64,000 bases of DNA from Rotaria socialis. Taxonomy: Eukaryota; Rotifera; Eurotatoria; Philodinida; Philodinidae. The stretch covers positions 310,001 to 374,000 of the forward strand of contig CAJNYU010000181.1 of the NCBI GenBank assembly GCA_905331475.1, in the 5' to 3' direction. The translations under genes and the position numbers were made by a program. Positions 13,892 to 27,287 of this stretch are shown in pieces (position 1 is the first letter of the stretch; every line of letters starts with the position of its first letter). The notes beneath the pieces are model-generated. The model ran no database searches, had not been told where the DNA came from, and worked only from the letters and a program-made list of their open reading frames with translations.

Positions 13892-14675
13892 CGTTTTTCT
13901 TTCAAAAAATACCTGACATACACATATATATTCAAAGGAAAAGGAAATGGAGAAGAATATAAAAAAAAAAAAAGAAAAATCTCAGCTATTCATTCAATCG
14001 ACAATGATTTCGATACAGATGGCGTTAATAATAGTTCGCTGGCTTTTTTTAAGCCAAATGAAAACTTTGCATCGAATAATAAATATCTTTTAATTTTTAA
14101 TTTTTATGCTTTTTTATTATATTAAATCAGAATTTTGCAAAGAAATTCATGATTAGTATATCAATAATATTCTATTAGTTGATTTAATTAATTTCGTACG
14201 AAATTAATTTAACCGTTACAAGTCATGTTTGCATTAGTAAGTAGTAGACATACTGAATAGAAATAGTATTTTAGAAAAACATGTGCCACTTTAGAAATAC
14301 ACATTTTTTTGTACATCGGACTCATATAAAACGAGTATAGTATAGTAATTTTACTATAGAAATCTAAATTTAATTTTCAATGTCTGGATAAATCATGGGT
14401 ATTATTACATTACAGTTTAAGCTAGTTTCATAAAATAGTGTTTATCAAAGAGGAAATAGGTTAGATTCGTTTCTGAAATCGAATCCTATACTTATTTCGT
14501 CTCTGATTTTGATTCTTTTGATAATCTCTAACATAATAAAAATAGTACAAGCAGCATTTATTATCTATTAGTTTTGGATTTCCTTCGAAAGAAGAGCAAT
14601 AAGAAAAGCAATATTTTGTTTTAGATTTCTATTTTGAAATTCTATCAAGAAAAAAAACTTTTTTCAAAAATTATC
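13892..14675. promoter_or_regulatory. divergent promoter interval between F-box gene and RPA1
   Basis: The only DNA between two head-to-head coding starts, so it should hold both promoters. It contains a perfect 24-bp palindrome at 14186-14209 centred on TTCGTACGAA. No other motif can be defended. Confidence 0.5.
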
Positions 14676-17430
14676 ATGGAAAAATTAACGACAGGAACTT
14701 TAATGGTACATTTAACTTGAATATATATATCATCGTTTTGTTTTTGTTTCTCATTTAGCGTTTTGCTAAGAATAGTATTTGTGGTGAACAGCCTATTTTA
14801 CAAGTGCTGGTAAAAGATATTAAACAATAGAAAATATTTTTTGATATTTCGATGAATACATTTTAGAATATTAAATTAATGGATTCAAAACCAGTGAATG
14901 GATCTTCAATGACTGCTAGCCAATATAAAAAAACTCAACGTTATCGACTTATTCTTTCGGATGGCAAACATTTTTTACCTTGTAACTAAAAACAAAAAAT
15001 TACTAGAAGAATTAAAGACATTTGCAATCATTTCTTTTTTAAATATTTTAGCTTGCGTTTTAACTGTACAATTAAATGAATTAGTGGTAAATGGCCAGTT
15101 ACAAGAATATTCTATTATTCGACTTGATCGATATTTACGTAGTGATCTAAAAGGACAAACAGCAAAGTATGACTATAGAAAATTCATTACGAATGAGAAA
15201 AACTTGTTCACTCTAATAGAATGATTTTACAAATTCTTCAAGTGACTGTTTTGGATATAGCTACACATAAAATTGGAAATCCTGTTTCATTATTGACAGT
15301 TAATCTAAATGAAAATGAGACTTTAACAACGTCAATAACGCAAAATGTTCTACAACCAAAAGTTACTGGTAAATATCAAAGATTCTAAAAATTTTCTAAT
15401 TAATCCATCCAAAATTTTATACTTGATGAGGTTTCAATCAAATTTGATGATCTTTTGATACATATCTTATTGAAGTTATATTATACATCGTTTAGGTTCA
15501 GTTTTCAAACAACCGATAGTTCCAATAACAAATGACTTACCTACACTTCCACCTCCATTGTCAACAACAATGACAACAGATGTTGATTCGATTAAAAGTA
15601 ATCGTCTATTTAAAATTGAAGCATTAAATCCGTTTCAGAATAGGTAAAATTAAGATTTCCTTCCGCATACTTGAAAACATAAAGATAATATTATAGATGG
15701 ACGATTCGAGTTCGTGTTTCAAGCAAAACGCCAATGCGTACGTATGCAAATGGTGAAGGTAGATTATTTAGTTGTGATATCATTGATGAAACAAGTGAAA
15801 TACGTGCAAATGGTTTTGGCGATGATTGTGACCGGCTCGAGCCACTTCTAATCGTTGGAAATGTTATTATCATTTAATTCTTTTTTTCAAAAAATTAAAT
15901 CAAAATATAAGAAAAATTAATTTTAAATTTTAGATTTATTACATAACACAAGCTCAAATCAAATATGCTAATAAACAATTCAATACTCTGAATAATGACT
16001 TTGAAATGACATTTAACAATGAAACAATTATCGAACCATGTTTGGATAATATACAACCAAATATACCAATGCAACGTTTACATTTTATTTCAATCGATCA
16101 AATACAAAACATAGAAACAAATTCATTTATTGGTATGTGAAATAAACTTTGAAATTATTATTAGCCTTTTTCTTAATTTTAAGACGTTATTGGCATAATA
16201 ATTAGTATCAAAGATATGATTCATGGAAAAAGTAAACAAAATAAAGATTATACAAAACGTGATATTCTTATTCTTGATCGAACTGGTCAAATAACAGCTA
16301 CACTATGGTATCGAATAGTATGTAAAAACTGAAGAGAAAAAAACAAATTTTCCAGTCTTCAATTGAACATGTTTCAGGCTGAAAATTTTCAAACGTCAAC
16401 TGTTCGATCTGTAATCATGTTAAAAGGTGCTAGTGTAAATGATTTCAATGGAGGTACTATTTAAATATTATTCCATAAAAAGAAATGCAAGATTTTGAGC
16501 TTTGCTATTTTAAGGTCGAACATTGTCTGTACTTGCTAGTACACAAGTACATATTGATCCTGATTTACCAATTGCTCATGAACTCCGTAAATGGTATCTT
16601 GAAGAAGGAATGAATATTGATATGACAGATCTTACTTTGCAATCAAATAAACATGAGAATAGTAAATTTTGCATTCAAGAAAAGAAAACTCTATTATTCT
16701 TTTCTAATTAAACTAGTTTCATGGAAAACATTTGGCCAAGTAGCAGAATATGAATCCAGTATGGCATCCATTGGTAATAGTGAAATATTTCGAATTAAAG
16801 CTGTATGTACATTTGTACGACATGATCCTGTATATAAAGTAAAATAATCGAAAATTATGAAAAGAAAAACTAAACAATTACAAATATACATAGGCTTGTA
16901 GTCGTTTTGATTGTAAAAAGAAATTACAAGATAATAATGATGGAACATATTATTGTTTAAAATGTGATCTAAATTATGAAGATTTTAAATTACTTTATAT
17001 GACCAGTGTAAGCGTCTTCTTTTTAAATAGAATATATCTGTAATATATTCTTTTTTAAATAGATTCTTTTATCAGACTCAACTGGTTATCAATGGGTTAG
17101 TTTTTTTGAAAAAGAAAGTGAAATCTTGTTTGGTTGTCCACCGGAACAATTTCCTTATGGGAAATCAAAAGATGATGAAGAGAAGGCTTATCAAAAATTA
17201 ACAAGTATATGTGGGCAAGAAAAAATGTTTCTTATTCGTGTTAAATTAAATCATTATAATGTAAGTTTACTGAAAGATTACATGAAAATAAAAATAGATG
17301 AAATCATATTATTTAGAATCATGATCGACTTCAATTTACATGTGTAGGCATTGAATCAATTGATGCTCGTCTTATGTGTCATTTATATCTGGAAGATATT
17401 GGTAAAATGAGTTGTACTTTATCAGATTAG
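14676..17430 (+). CDS. RPA1: replication protein A 70-kDa subunit
   Basis: Fifteen exons: 14676..14705, 14759..14809, 14867..14981, 15052..15166, 15220..15368, 15496..15643, 15697..15862, 15934..16132, 16184..16317, 16378..16453, 16515..16661, 16717..16838, 16894..17007, 17063..17260, 17317..17430, giving 625 aa, close to the usual vertebrate length. RPA1 is the large subunit of the nuclear single-stranded-DNA-binding heterotrimer used in replication, repair and checkpoint signalling. The N-terminal fold shows QPILQVL and RYRLILSDGKHFLP. DNA-binding domain A opens with RWTIRVRVSSKTPMRTY and includes ANKQFNTLNNDFEMTFNNE; domain B carries SVNDFNGGRTLSVL; domain C has the zinc ribbon C-x4-C-x13-C-x2-C (CSRFDC..CLKC). 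Exon 7 appears to use a weak donor, GTTATT. The gene is convergent with the next gene, stops 149 bp apart. Confidence 0.95.
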
Positions 17431-17579
17431 ATATATTTCTGTAATTAATTGTTTCTTGTTAGATAGATACAGTTTTTATTTTTTATTTCTCTAATAACAA
17501 TAATAAACAACAACTGTTGCTCATTAATGAAATTTAAGACGTAGCAAAATAGAGAATGTTGTTTTTATCCTTTGCTTTT

Positions 17580-18294
17580 TTAATAACAGATTGTATTTGC
17601 ATCTTGTCTAACACATACCATTCGTACATTGGATGGCAAGTATGATGGCCTTGGTTGATAATAAGCATAGGCTACATGATCCTCATAATCAGAATCATCA
17701 TCACTCAAAGATTGTATGTTAACTAAACGAGGCGAACGAATACGTATTGATGGTTCTCGATTTGTATTTGGTTTGTTTATTGGAATTGATCGTGGAGGTG
17801 GAGTTTCAACATTCCATACTTCATAAATATTTGGATGTGTCGGTTGTAACTGTAATTGAACACGATAACGAGGACCTAAATAGTCACTATCGTGTGAGTC
17901 TCCTAGAAATATTTTCTGTCGTGGTATAATAATTCTATCATGACTATCCGGAGATAGAAGTGAACATTGAACTTCAGCATCTCGTTGAAATGATTCACGA
18001 GCGAATGGTTGATCTTGTTGAGTTACTGAAGAAAATTTTTTTGTGAAATTTCAAATTAATTGAAAAAAACGAACTTTTACTTTGATTAACATGTAAATAT
18101 TCCGGATGTATAACCGTAGGAGTAGAACTAGGCGTGTAAATTTGTTGTTGATTGTCATTGACAGAAGAATTTTTATAGGGTGTACGAAGACTAAACATTC
18201 CTGTACGACAATTTGGATATTGTATTTTATACAAGACTGATGGAAGTGAAGTCGAACTGACGTTATTTTCTGTATTGTCTTGTTTTTTTTTCAT
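17580..18294 (-). CDS. unrecognised 219-aa protein, two exons
   Basis: Exons complement(18081..18294, 17580..18025), joined through donor GTAAAA and acceptor TTCTTCAG, give 219 aa starting MKKKQDNTENN. I do not recognise it. It is polar and probably largely disordered, with an N-terminal Ser/Thr/Asn-rich part (YTPSSTPTVIHPEYLHVNQ), a middle segment RYRVQLQLQPTHPNIYEVW, a Pro/Arg-rich stretch and an acidic run SLSDDDSDYEDH before the end PSNVRMVCVRQDANTICY. No membrane segment or signal peptide is visible. An upstream in-frame Met at 18333 is possible but the sequence between is hydrophobic and unlike the rest. The clean splice, in-phase continuity and conserved-looking composition support a real gene; function is unknown. 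Confidence 0.65.
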
Positions 18295-19282
18295 GATGGA
18301 AAGAAATAAAAACGAATGAGAATAGCTTATCAATAAAACAAAAACCTGCCGAGTTCAAGTGACAATAAAGAATAATGAGTTTTATTTCTTTTTATATATT
18401 TTAGTGAAGTTTCACAAATTTATACAGTTTTTTTTTCTCTGTTTATAAAACGGCCTGAGCGCGAACGCAGAGACGCTGCTAACAAATTGACCTCTCTCTT
18501 CGCCCCGATGTGGAGCGAAAGCAGGATTTAGTTTATGGCGAAGTGCAATGCCAAAACCTCGTCCTGGATGTTCAGTATTGTTGATCACTGAGACGATCAG
18601 AGGAAAGTAAGTATGAGTTTGTCTACCTCATTTCACTTGGTATATATACGTTGTGAAACGGCAAAATACGGCGATGAATGAATGCAAGACACATAAGAAA
18701 GAAAGAACAAATTTTACGATGACTCATTCTTTATAGAATCATGCGTTGAATAATAAGAAAGAAAATTTTCTTTCGTATAATTACCTATTGCAAATGGTGT
18801 AAAAATGAATTCTATTTATATTGAAAAAGTTTATGATAAAATCAAAATTATCATTTCGGTTTTATTTTAAGTATATAGATAAGGCTTCAATACAAATGTT
18901 CTTAGTTGAAGACCGGATAATGAGAAAAAAGTAACTATAATGAAGCTTCGTTTTTTTCTCGTGAAAAAAAATTAAGAATATGATAAAACAAAAAAATGAA
19001 TAATTATCCGTGAAAATTATGATTATGAATATGAACAATATTTAGTTATTGATGAATATAAACAAAATCAAATTGTCGCTATTGCTCGCTCTTTCTCTCG
19101 TTACCATTGATGTCGCTATTAGCATGCATACCGATCAATTCGTTAAAAATGGCATCTCTTCAACCAATAGTAATCTACGTTTGTATTTGACTAAACTAAT
19201 TTTTGTTCTTTACTTCAGAATTTCAAACAAAAACAATCTTCAAATCTTAAATCTTAAATATTATTGCTTTTCCTTTTTTTAG
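18295..19282. other. spacer between two divergent genes
   Basis: No coding content I can support. A short plus-strand frame at 19049-19250 looks secretory, but it does not splice in phase onto the BTB exon. A splice acceptor directly precedes the BTB gene's ATG at 19283, so a 5' UTR intron probably lies here. Confidence 0.5.
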
Positions 19283-21861
19283 ATGTCGAACACGAAAAGT
19301 AAAAGCATATCATCGCCCGGAAAACATTCTCATTCATCATCTTCAGTAGCACTAACAACAAATCAAACTGAACAACATAATCAATCGCGTCATTCAATAA
19401 ATTGTTTAGAGTATCCGTCGTCATTATTCTCAACAATAAATCAATTTCGATTATCTGATTTATTTACTGATGTAACAATTTATGTTGACGGCGTGCCGTT
19501 TGCTTGTCATCGTTTAATATTAGCAGCAGCATCACCATATTTTCGTGCGATGTTTTCATATAATTTTCGCGAATCAACAGAAGGCAACGTTCGTATACAA
19601 GATATAACTCCATGGACAATGAAACGAATACTTGAATTTATTTATACGGGCCACACAGATATAACATATGATAATCTATTTGAAATGTTTAATGCAAGTG
19701 TTATGCTATCAATAAAAGAACTAACTGATCTACTGATTAAATTTCTTTATTTACAAATGAATATATATAATTGTATTCAAATAGAACAATTAGCAACATT
19801 ATATTCATTAGAAAATTTACGTCGTACAACACTACAGTTTATTGTTGATCATTTTATGTGTTTATATGAAAAACATCTATTTGTTCATTTAAATGAGCAT
19901 ACATTAATGGAAGTATTATCTGATGATAATTTGGACATACCAAAAGAAGAATATGTATTTTTAACTATTGTACAATGGGTTAATTATCGTCCAGTTGAAC
20001 GTGAACAATATTTTCAAAGTTTATTTAAATTTATACGTTTAAATTCGATAAGTGATAGTGATTTTGTTACGAATTCAATGCGTAATGAAAAATTAGTACA
20101 GAAATACACAGCTTGTTTACGTACACTTAAAGATTTCTATTCAAATAATTTTATTCCAGATTTACTTGGTCCTATTAGGTATTTAAATTTTTTTGTCTTA
20201 TATGTAATAAATTACATTTTATTTTAAAAATATTATTTAGACCAAGCACTCAGATCAGATATCATTTAATTGTGATTGAGTTACCTTCGAGTGATGATGA
20301 AAATGATGATGAAGAACAGGATCAGAATGAACAAGTGACAAATACTAACGAAACCGATGATTCAATCGTAGCATTTTATCAAAAATTTTCTTCTCAATTA
20401 CAAATTGATGATGCAACAGCAACAATAAATGTTATAAATCAAAAGTAAATTTATTTAAGGGCCAAAAAAGCTTCCTATTCAAAGTAGAATAATACTCTCA
20501 AGAGTTAAATCTCTTTTTTTTTCTTTTACGCATGAATGATTGTGAATGACATATCAATGCTTCTTTAAAAAGAAAGAATAATCGTTTTATTTTTCAAGGT
20601 TAGAAGAAAAAAAACGTCAGTCATTTTCCACTCATTGTAAGTATGTTAATCTGTAAATACTGAAAAATCTCCAGGAGCATATTTAAACATGAAACAAAAA
20701 TATTATTATTATAAGAAGAAAGGATCTGAAAAAATTGAATTATAACTATTCAAATTCGTATTTTGGGATGTTAACCAAACAATGAAATTGTTTATAATTA
20801 AAGTACAGTTTTCTGAATAAGAAACATATCAATATATTTATTGTATTTGATATGAGTGTGTTTGAAAAAAATATTTAGTACACAACAACTTACATATAAT
20901 AAAACTGATTATGTCAAAATAGGATTTTTATTTAAAAACAATACGAATTCACAAATCATGATTAGTAAAGAATAAAGTGTTTAACGAAATCATAGTTATA
21001 TTTGTCTAGGAATTTTATGATATAATTAACTTTTTTTGTTCAGTATCAAGTTTCTCATTCTGCTTACAATCTTCTCAAATAATAAAAAAACAAATTTGTT
21101 TTAGTCATCTTTCGTTCACTTCGTCTAAAAATCTTATCAGATTTATTATAAAATTTTATAGTAACATGGAAATAGACGATACCGCACTGTATTACTTAAA
21201 AGAAAAAACTTGAATTTATCCTATGCATGTGTCAAACAATGTTTAAAAACTATTAATTGTACACATTCGATTACACGAAATAATTATAGATATGCTTATC
21301 TTGAGACTTGCTGCTATTTGAAAATAATTCTATAGAATATAATACTCTCCATGGATTTAATTTACAATGTAGATTTCAGATGATAATCGATTACGCCCTA
21401 CAGAGAAAATTTGAATAAGCCTAATATAAAGTTTATATCCTTGCTTGTGTATAATTAAAATAATTACTTTTGGTTTTTCTTTTATTTAAGTCATGTTGAG
21501 TCAAATAATTTTGATTATTCTTTAAATTTTAATCATCATCCTACTCGTTCTCCATCACCCGACTCTCGTTTATCCTCTTCGTATTGCCTTCTACACGCTT
21601 ATGACTTTTTCCGACAACGTTGGCGATTTCTTGGGCGTCTACCTGAACTATTTTCTCACGTATCATGTGTATCAACAAATACAACATTATATATATTCGG
21701 TGGACAATTACGATCTGGTGAATTAAGTGATCGTATATGGTTATTTTCATTATCAACACTTAAATGGCAAATGTCTTCTGTACGTCTACCATGTTCACGC
21801 GGTCAACATATATGTGTTCTTTTTCATAATGTTGTTCTATTGTTTTTTGGTATTACAAATA

Positions 21862-21892
<31 letters not shown>

Positions 21893-22817
21893 TCCGTCAC
21901 CTTCACCTTCATCCTCATCAAATCCATGTCCTTCAGTAGATATGTTTGATCTAGCGAGTGAAACATGGACATGTCTTGGTGAAAGTGTACCGTTGTATCA
22001 ATGTGAACCGATTGTTGCGACTGGTCAATGGTTATTGTTATCAAATAAAAATGATACACAAATGTTACATACATATAAATTGAGAATGCAACAGCATGAT
22101 GGATTAACGAATGGACAAATAGTTAAAATGAATGCGTCTAGTGATGAACTAGCTTCATTCGGTTCAACAACAACGAAAGATAAAGCACAACTTTCCAGAG
22201 TAAGTTAGTAAAATACTATAGTCATGAAATATTGCGATTACGCATTCTCATAGATTTGCAACGGTAGTTTAAAACGAGTTTCTATTTACACACAGAACAA
22301 ATCTTTATTTTGAATTTGATTCTAAATCATGATGCAATACTATTCATCTAATTTTTTTTTCTTATAGAGTTCATCAATAGATAACACTGTTGTAAACGAT
22401 GCACTCTTAACATCAGCTGGCTATTATATGCTACCACGTAATAATACTATTGGTAGATTTTCCCCTGTAACACACGATGATGATCTTTATCTTGTCTATT
22501 GGCAATCGAAACAAATCTATCGGTTTAATTTAGTACGCAATGAAATACTATTAAAACAATCAATGCCATATTCCTACATGAGCCATTGTCAATGTGTACT
22601 GGTAGACCGACGTCTGATTGTAAGTGGTGTAGTAAGTTTATCAAATTTGACTGATATAGAAAAAGAATCTTTATCAATATCCAAAGAAAAAAAGTCTTCA
22701 AAAAAAGATTTTCATTGGATTATACAAATATATAATATTGATAATGACCAATGGTCTATATTACAAGATCAACAAATTCAACGAAAACATTTGTTGTTTG
22801 TCGGTAAATTATCTTAA
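19283..22817 (+). CDS. BTB-BACK-Kelch (KLHL-type) protein
   Basis: Exons 19283..20178, 20241..20444, 21491..22199, 22368..22817 give 752 aa. BTB domain at about residues 50-155 (LSDLFTDVTIYVDGVPFACHRL..SPYFRAMFSYNFRES), then a BACK domain (IEQLATLYSLENLRRTTLQFIVDHF..LSDDNLDIPKEEYVFLTIVQWV), then Kelch-like strands (TLYIFGGQLRSGELSDRIWLFSLSTLKWQ; SVDMFDLASETWTCLG). Such proteins normally bind cullin-3 through BTB/BACK and present substrates for ubiquitination through the Kelch propeller. The Kelch part is degenerate and interrupted by an acidic insert (SSDDENDDEEQDQNEQ), a Ser/Pro tract from a TCA microsatellite (21863-21925) and a Lys-rich loop, so the blade count is unclear. Intron 2 is unusually long (1,046 nt). 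The start is the first Met after a splice acceptor. Confidence 0.88.
21863..21925. repeat. (TCA)n tract coding poly-Ser in the Kelch protein
   Basis: A TCA run followed by degenerate TCC/TCA/CCT codons lies in frame in exon 3, giving a Ser then Ser-Pro stretch. Confidence 0.85.
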
Positions 22818-23339
22818 TCAAATCTAATCGAGAATGATACGTAGACAAAAATAACAACAAATGTATAAAATCATTATCAGTGCCTGTTCTAATCAAGCTT
22901 TTGTTTTGCATGAGCACAGTGAAATTTCTTCTTGATACTATTTTCTTTTGTTTTTTTTCTTATCTAGTCTTATAATTTCACACATATTGATGTATGATGA
23001 TTCTGATCTCTGATAATTTATATATTTTGCCATTTCTTTTGGAAAAATAAAAAATAAAACAAAAGAGAAACTCGAAAAAAAAGCAAGATAAATCAATTTT
23101 TCTTTTGTTTATCATTTTTTTTATGGTTGCCCAACAAATATGATTGTACATTATTTTATTTGTCATACAATCTCTTTCTTTTAACACTCCAGTAGTTGTT
23201 TTCTTTTTTTTTGTTTTCATTTGTGTGAGCTGGTGTTTTTCTACTATTTCCTGAAAAAAAAGTATTTCTGATGTATATAAAATTCAATCGAGGAAAAACA
23301 AATCATTTGCCTTAGTTTTATTTTCAATTTTTGCTCTAG
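22818..23339. other. intergenic spacer
   Basis: T-rich non-coding sequence between the Kelch and RNF103-like genes. A pyrimidine-rich acceptor-like end (TTTTTGCTCTAG) stands immediately before the next ATG, suggesting a 5' UTR intron. Confidence 0.5.
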
Positions 23340-26300
23340 ATGATGAGTCGTTATATATTCGTTTGTTCCTACTTTATTTTTTTCATTTTAATCAATCGTT
23401 GGTATGAATTATACCAATATTGTTTTCATTGGTCAGCAAAAACTATCTTGTCTAATCAATTTATATCTGTAAATGAATTAAATATTAAGCAATTACAGCA
23501 TATTGTGAATCTGCGAGGTATTTCATATGCAAATATTAATGACAAATATGATTTAATTAAATCCGTTGAACAGACAGGTGAATATATTATCAAATTTCAG
23601 TTTTAGCTTTACTACAATAATTATTCATTATTCATATTGACTATTAGTATAAGTAAACTAGGGTTATTTACTGATTAAAAATAATGATTGAATCGATGTT
23701 ACGTATAAAGCTGGTGAAACAATCGTTTCATATATTGTTTTTTTCTCTTTTACATCTCAATATATATATATACGGGAAATGAATTGAAAACGAATAGTGT
23801 TATTTCAATAGTTTTATTTTAACTTCGATACTTCTAGGTAACGATAAATGACTAGAAAAACTGTTAGGTCAGTCATATATTATTTTAAATGATACATTCT
23901 ATGCAAATATATGAATTGTCAAAATAATAAATTCGATATACCAAATGCAAAATTTTTCATTTCTATTCTAAAAATATTGGTAGAAAATATGATTTATAAC
24001 TTTTTGACAACGTACTGAAAATGTTTTCATTTTTCACGCTGCATCACATCAAATGGTATCGTCGTAAGTTCTAAACGATGTGTAGAAAAATTCAAACAAT
24101 GTTTTACGTATTTTTTTCAAATCTACGGTTTTCCTATTTAGCTAACTTAATTTCTTTAAAATTTTATCAATTGAAAAACTTTATTTCTTACAATCAATCG
24201 TACAAGTTTCTTTAGGTCATATTTCATATTTTCAATTCATTTATAGGGCCGATTCGAAAAAGTGAACTGTCTGAACCTATTGAAGATCCTACAAAACATG
24301 AAACAATAATTTTTTCATCATATAAACAAGTAATTAATTTAGTAGATGACTGTAAAGATACTATTTGGTAAATAACTAATCATTGATTGTCTTTTCATGT
24401 TTATTCTAATTAACAACATAGGTTTGTTCATATTCGACCTAATGAACAACTCCGTCAATCATTAATTTATCTTTCTTCTGATAAATGGAGAACAATTGAG
24501 CGTCGTCTATCATTATTTAATATTCAAACAGGAGTATTAAATTGTACAAATAATGAATATTCTAATTTTTGTCGTGCAGTAAACATTGAACAATTTGTTT
24601 TACTCGTTCCATCAATAAATCGACGTTCAATTAAAATTTATTCTCGTAGTATTTCTTCAATAAAAGATTATAATTATCAATATATATTAAAATGGTTAAG
24701 TAAAACATTAGAAAATCATATGAACAAAGATTTCGATTGGTATGAATTACCACAAGAGAAACGATCGACTTTAGAGTTTCAAATAAATTCAAATTTATTT
24801 TTAACAAATACACCAATATATTATTTTACTTTATTATATCGTTATGGTTCTATAGTTAACTTTCGTTTAACTAAGGAAGAAAATACAATTTTTCAAATAA
24901 AGTATTCTTTTCAAAATTCAACAACAAATACATATATTTATAGTAATGCAAATAACTCATACCATTATCATGAATTATATACATATCGTGCATTAAATAT
25001 ATTTCTATCATGTCTAACAATTAGTATTCAAACGCTAATATATTTTTATTTTATTACATTAAATATCTATTTTTTTTATGATATTTATTTAGTAGAATCA
25101 TTGTTATTAGTGTTAAAAAAAATTTTAATGATTAATCTTTTATCTATTTTTTTATGGTTACTTTGTTTAACTTGTTTATCAACAGAAATTATCGATTATA
25201 TTTTACAAATGATATCGTTTTATGTGATAAAATCTTCTCAATATTCAACAATCTTAATGTTTATAAGAAACGATTTATTTTTTTATTCTATTATATCCAA
25301 ATGGATTTTATATGCAACTATGATTATATTACATATCGCAATGGGGTTATGTTTTCGATGGTATTTAAAAGAAAGACTCGGACGAACAACATATGATGTA
25401 AGTGAATCGTTAAAGAAGTTTTTTGTCTACCCACACACATTTCGAAAAGTTTCTGATATTATTTCGATATACCGAAGTTAAGAGGAGAACGTCAAAATAC
25501 ATTGAATGATGTAAAGTATACTATTTATCTGTTGATACATGTTCGATAGTGTGACATATTAATAAAATTTATGAATTCGTAAAATTGTTATAATCACACA
25601 ACACTATTCAATAATTCTGTATAAGATAATTATAGTAATTTTTTATATAGAACTAAAATTGAAATGAATTAATCACTATTATCCTTTCAACTGTCATATA
25701 CAAATATACACCGATGCTGATGAGCATATAGTAAGATGGTGTTCATTAAAAATGAAAACTAGTTTCAAATTGATTCTATGATCATATCTCATAATTAGAT
25801 GGCATAACTCAGAAAAAAAATGATTATTTCAATACGTATTTTTTTTCTTTTCTTTTATTTCTCTGCTCTTAAGTTTTTACTATTTCAAAGAATTTCCTTC
25901 ACGTTAAAAAAATCAATGCTTATTAAAAAATTCTTTCTTTGACCAAATGTACATGTTCTTATCTTAACTGTATGCATCAACTCATCCAGGTTTTACTTCT
26001 AATTTGATATGGACTTTAGCCTTTGTGGAAGAAAAATTTTACTTTGTACAACTAGAGAAAAAAAGAAACAAAAATTTCATTACATACTACTAAAGCAATC
26101 ATTTCTGATAAAGTTTAATATTAGAAAAAGACAATGAATAAATGATTATCAATAGTTTTCGTTTGGGATAGAGAAGAGCGTTTGTTTTTTATCAATCTAT
26201 TTCTGTTCATTTTTCATAGGATATATTATTAAGACTACTTTTTCGTATTCCTTCATATCGAACGTTGTATGAATTCGTATAATTTTACTATGAAGTCATT

Positions 26301-26941
26301 TATTTTAGATATCAAACGATGTTATGATGATTGATCAAATGCAAGCATTATGCTCAAAACTTTGGCAATTAGTTTTATGTTTACTATTCTCACAACAAAG
26401 ACGAAACGAACATATCGATAATAGTTTATTGCAATATTTTTCACAAGATAGTCTTTTTCTGAATCAATATGTATCATTAACAATAAATTCAAATGTAAAT
26501 ATGTCAAATCATCGAATAATTGATTTAAGACAACTGTCAGTTTGGCGCTTTTCAATTCGGCGACGCAAATCAATACATGGTGCTAATGAGTATTATTCTG
26601 ATATTGAGTTAGAACCATCGAGTAGATTAAATGAACAAGATTATCCATTAAAAAAATCATCTATACATCGACGTAGAACAAATATTGTTTCGACATCTCA
26701 ACAAGACCATTTTTATGCAAGTGACACTGATGAAAATAATAATTCGTTGAACTCAAACCGAAATGAAATGAACATTAGTAAAATCTATCAATGTTCAATA
26801 TGCCTTGAAAAATATTTTAATTCTGCATATATATGTACATTACCATGTTTTCATCATTTTCATCGAAAATGTTTATCCGATTGGTTTTCTAATAGTGAAC
26901 ACAATACGTGTCCTCTTTGTCGTTCATCGGTGCTCTTTTAA
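23340..26941 (+). CDS. RNF103: RNF103-like membrane RING-H2 E3 ubiquitin ligase
   Basis: Exons 23340..23577, 24247..24367, 24422..25397, 26309..26941 give 655 aa. The order matches RNF103 (KF-1), an ER-membrane ubiquitin ligase: N-terminal hydrophobic segment, NELNIKQLQHIVNLRGISY, a luminal block SYKQVINLVDDCKDTIWFVHI followed by FNIQTGVLNCTNNEYSNFCR, several membrane segments (about residues 310-430), a conserved LSVWRFSIRR before the RING, and a C-terminal RING-H2 (CSIC..CTLPCFHHFH..CPLC). The RING end is at the extreme C-terminus, making the protein slightly shorter than vertebrate RNF103. Intron 3 (25398-26308) is long. The orthology call rests on domain order and remembered family features, not an alignment. 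Confidence 0.85.
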
Positions 26942-27287
26942 TGAATATTGAATTTCGTTTTATTTTTTTTTATTTTGAAGATGTGGTAGTAACTGTAAAA
27001 AACTGCAAAAGAAATCGATTTGAAAATGAATATCATCCAGACATCTATGATGACGTTGGTTTTTAATCATAAAAGACTATTCTCAAATAAATATCAAAGT
27101 ATCTATCGTTATCTTTAACAGCTAAAACCAAGGTGACTATGTATGTCTGCAGTTAAGAAAAGTACTAGTTTTCTTTCCTGTGATAAATATATTATTTTAT
27201 CATTTTTTGTAACCTTCTTGTTTTCATTGGGCAAAATTAATAATCTTGATACTTACTCGACTTTTAGATGTTATTGTGAATAATCGA
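26942..27287. other. intergenic spacer
   Basis: Non-coding AT-rich DNA between the RING and SDR genes. An acceptor-like site (CTTTTAG at about 27267) just before the SDR start may indicate a 5' UTR intron or a missed short first exon. Confidence 0.45.

Noticed and set aside
19049..19282. Possible secreted N-terminus upstream of the BTB gene
   Set aside because: Joining it through GTAATC to the acceptor at 19282 gives the wrong phase, so the BTB ATG at 19283 is preferred.
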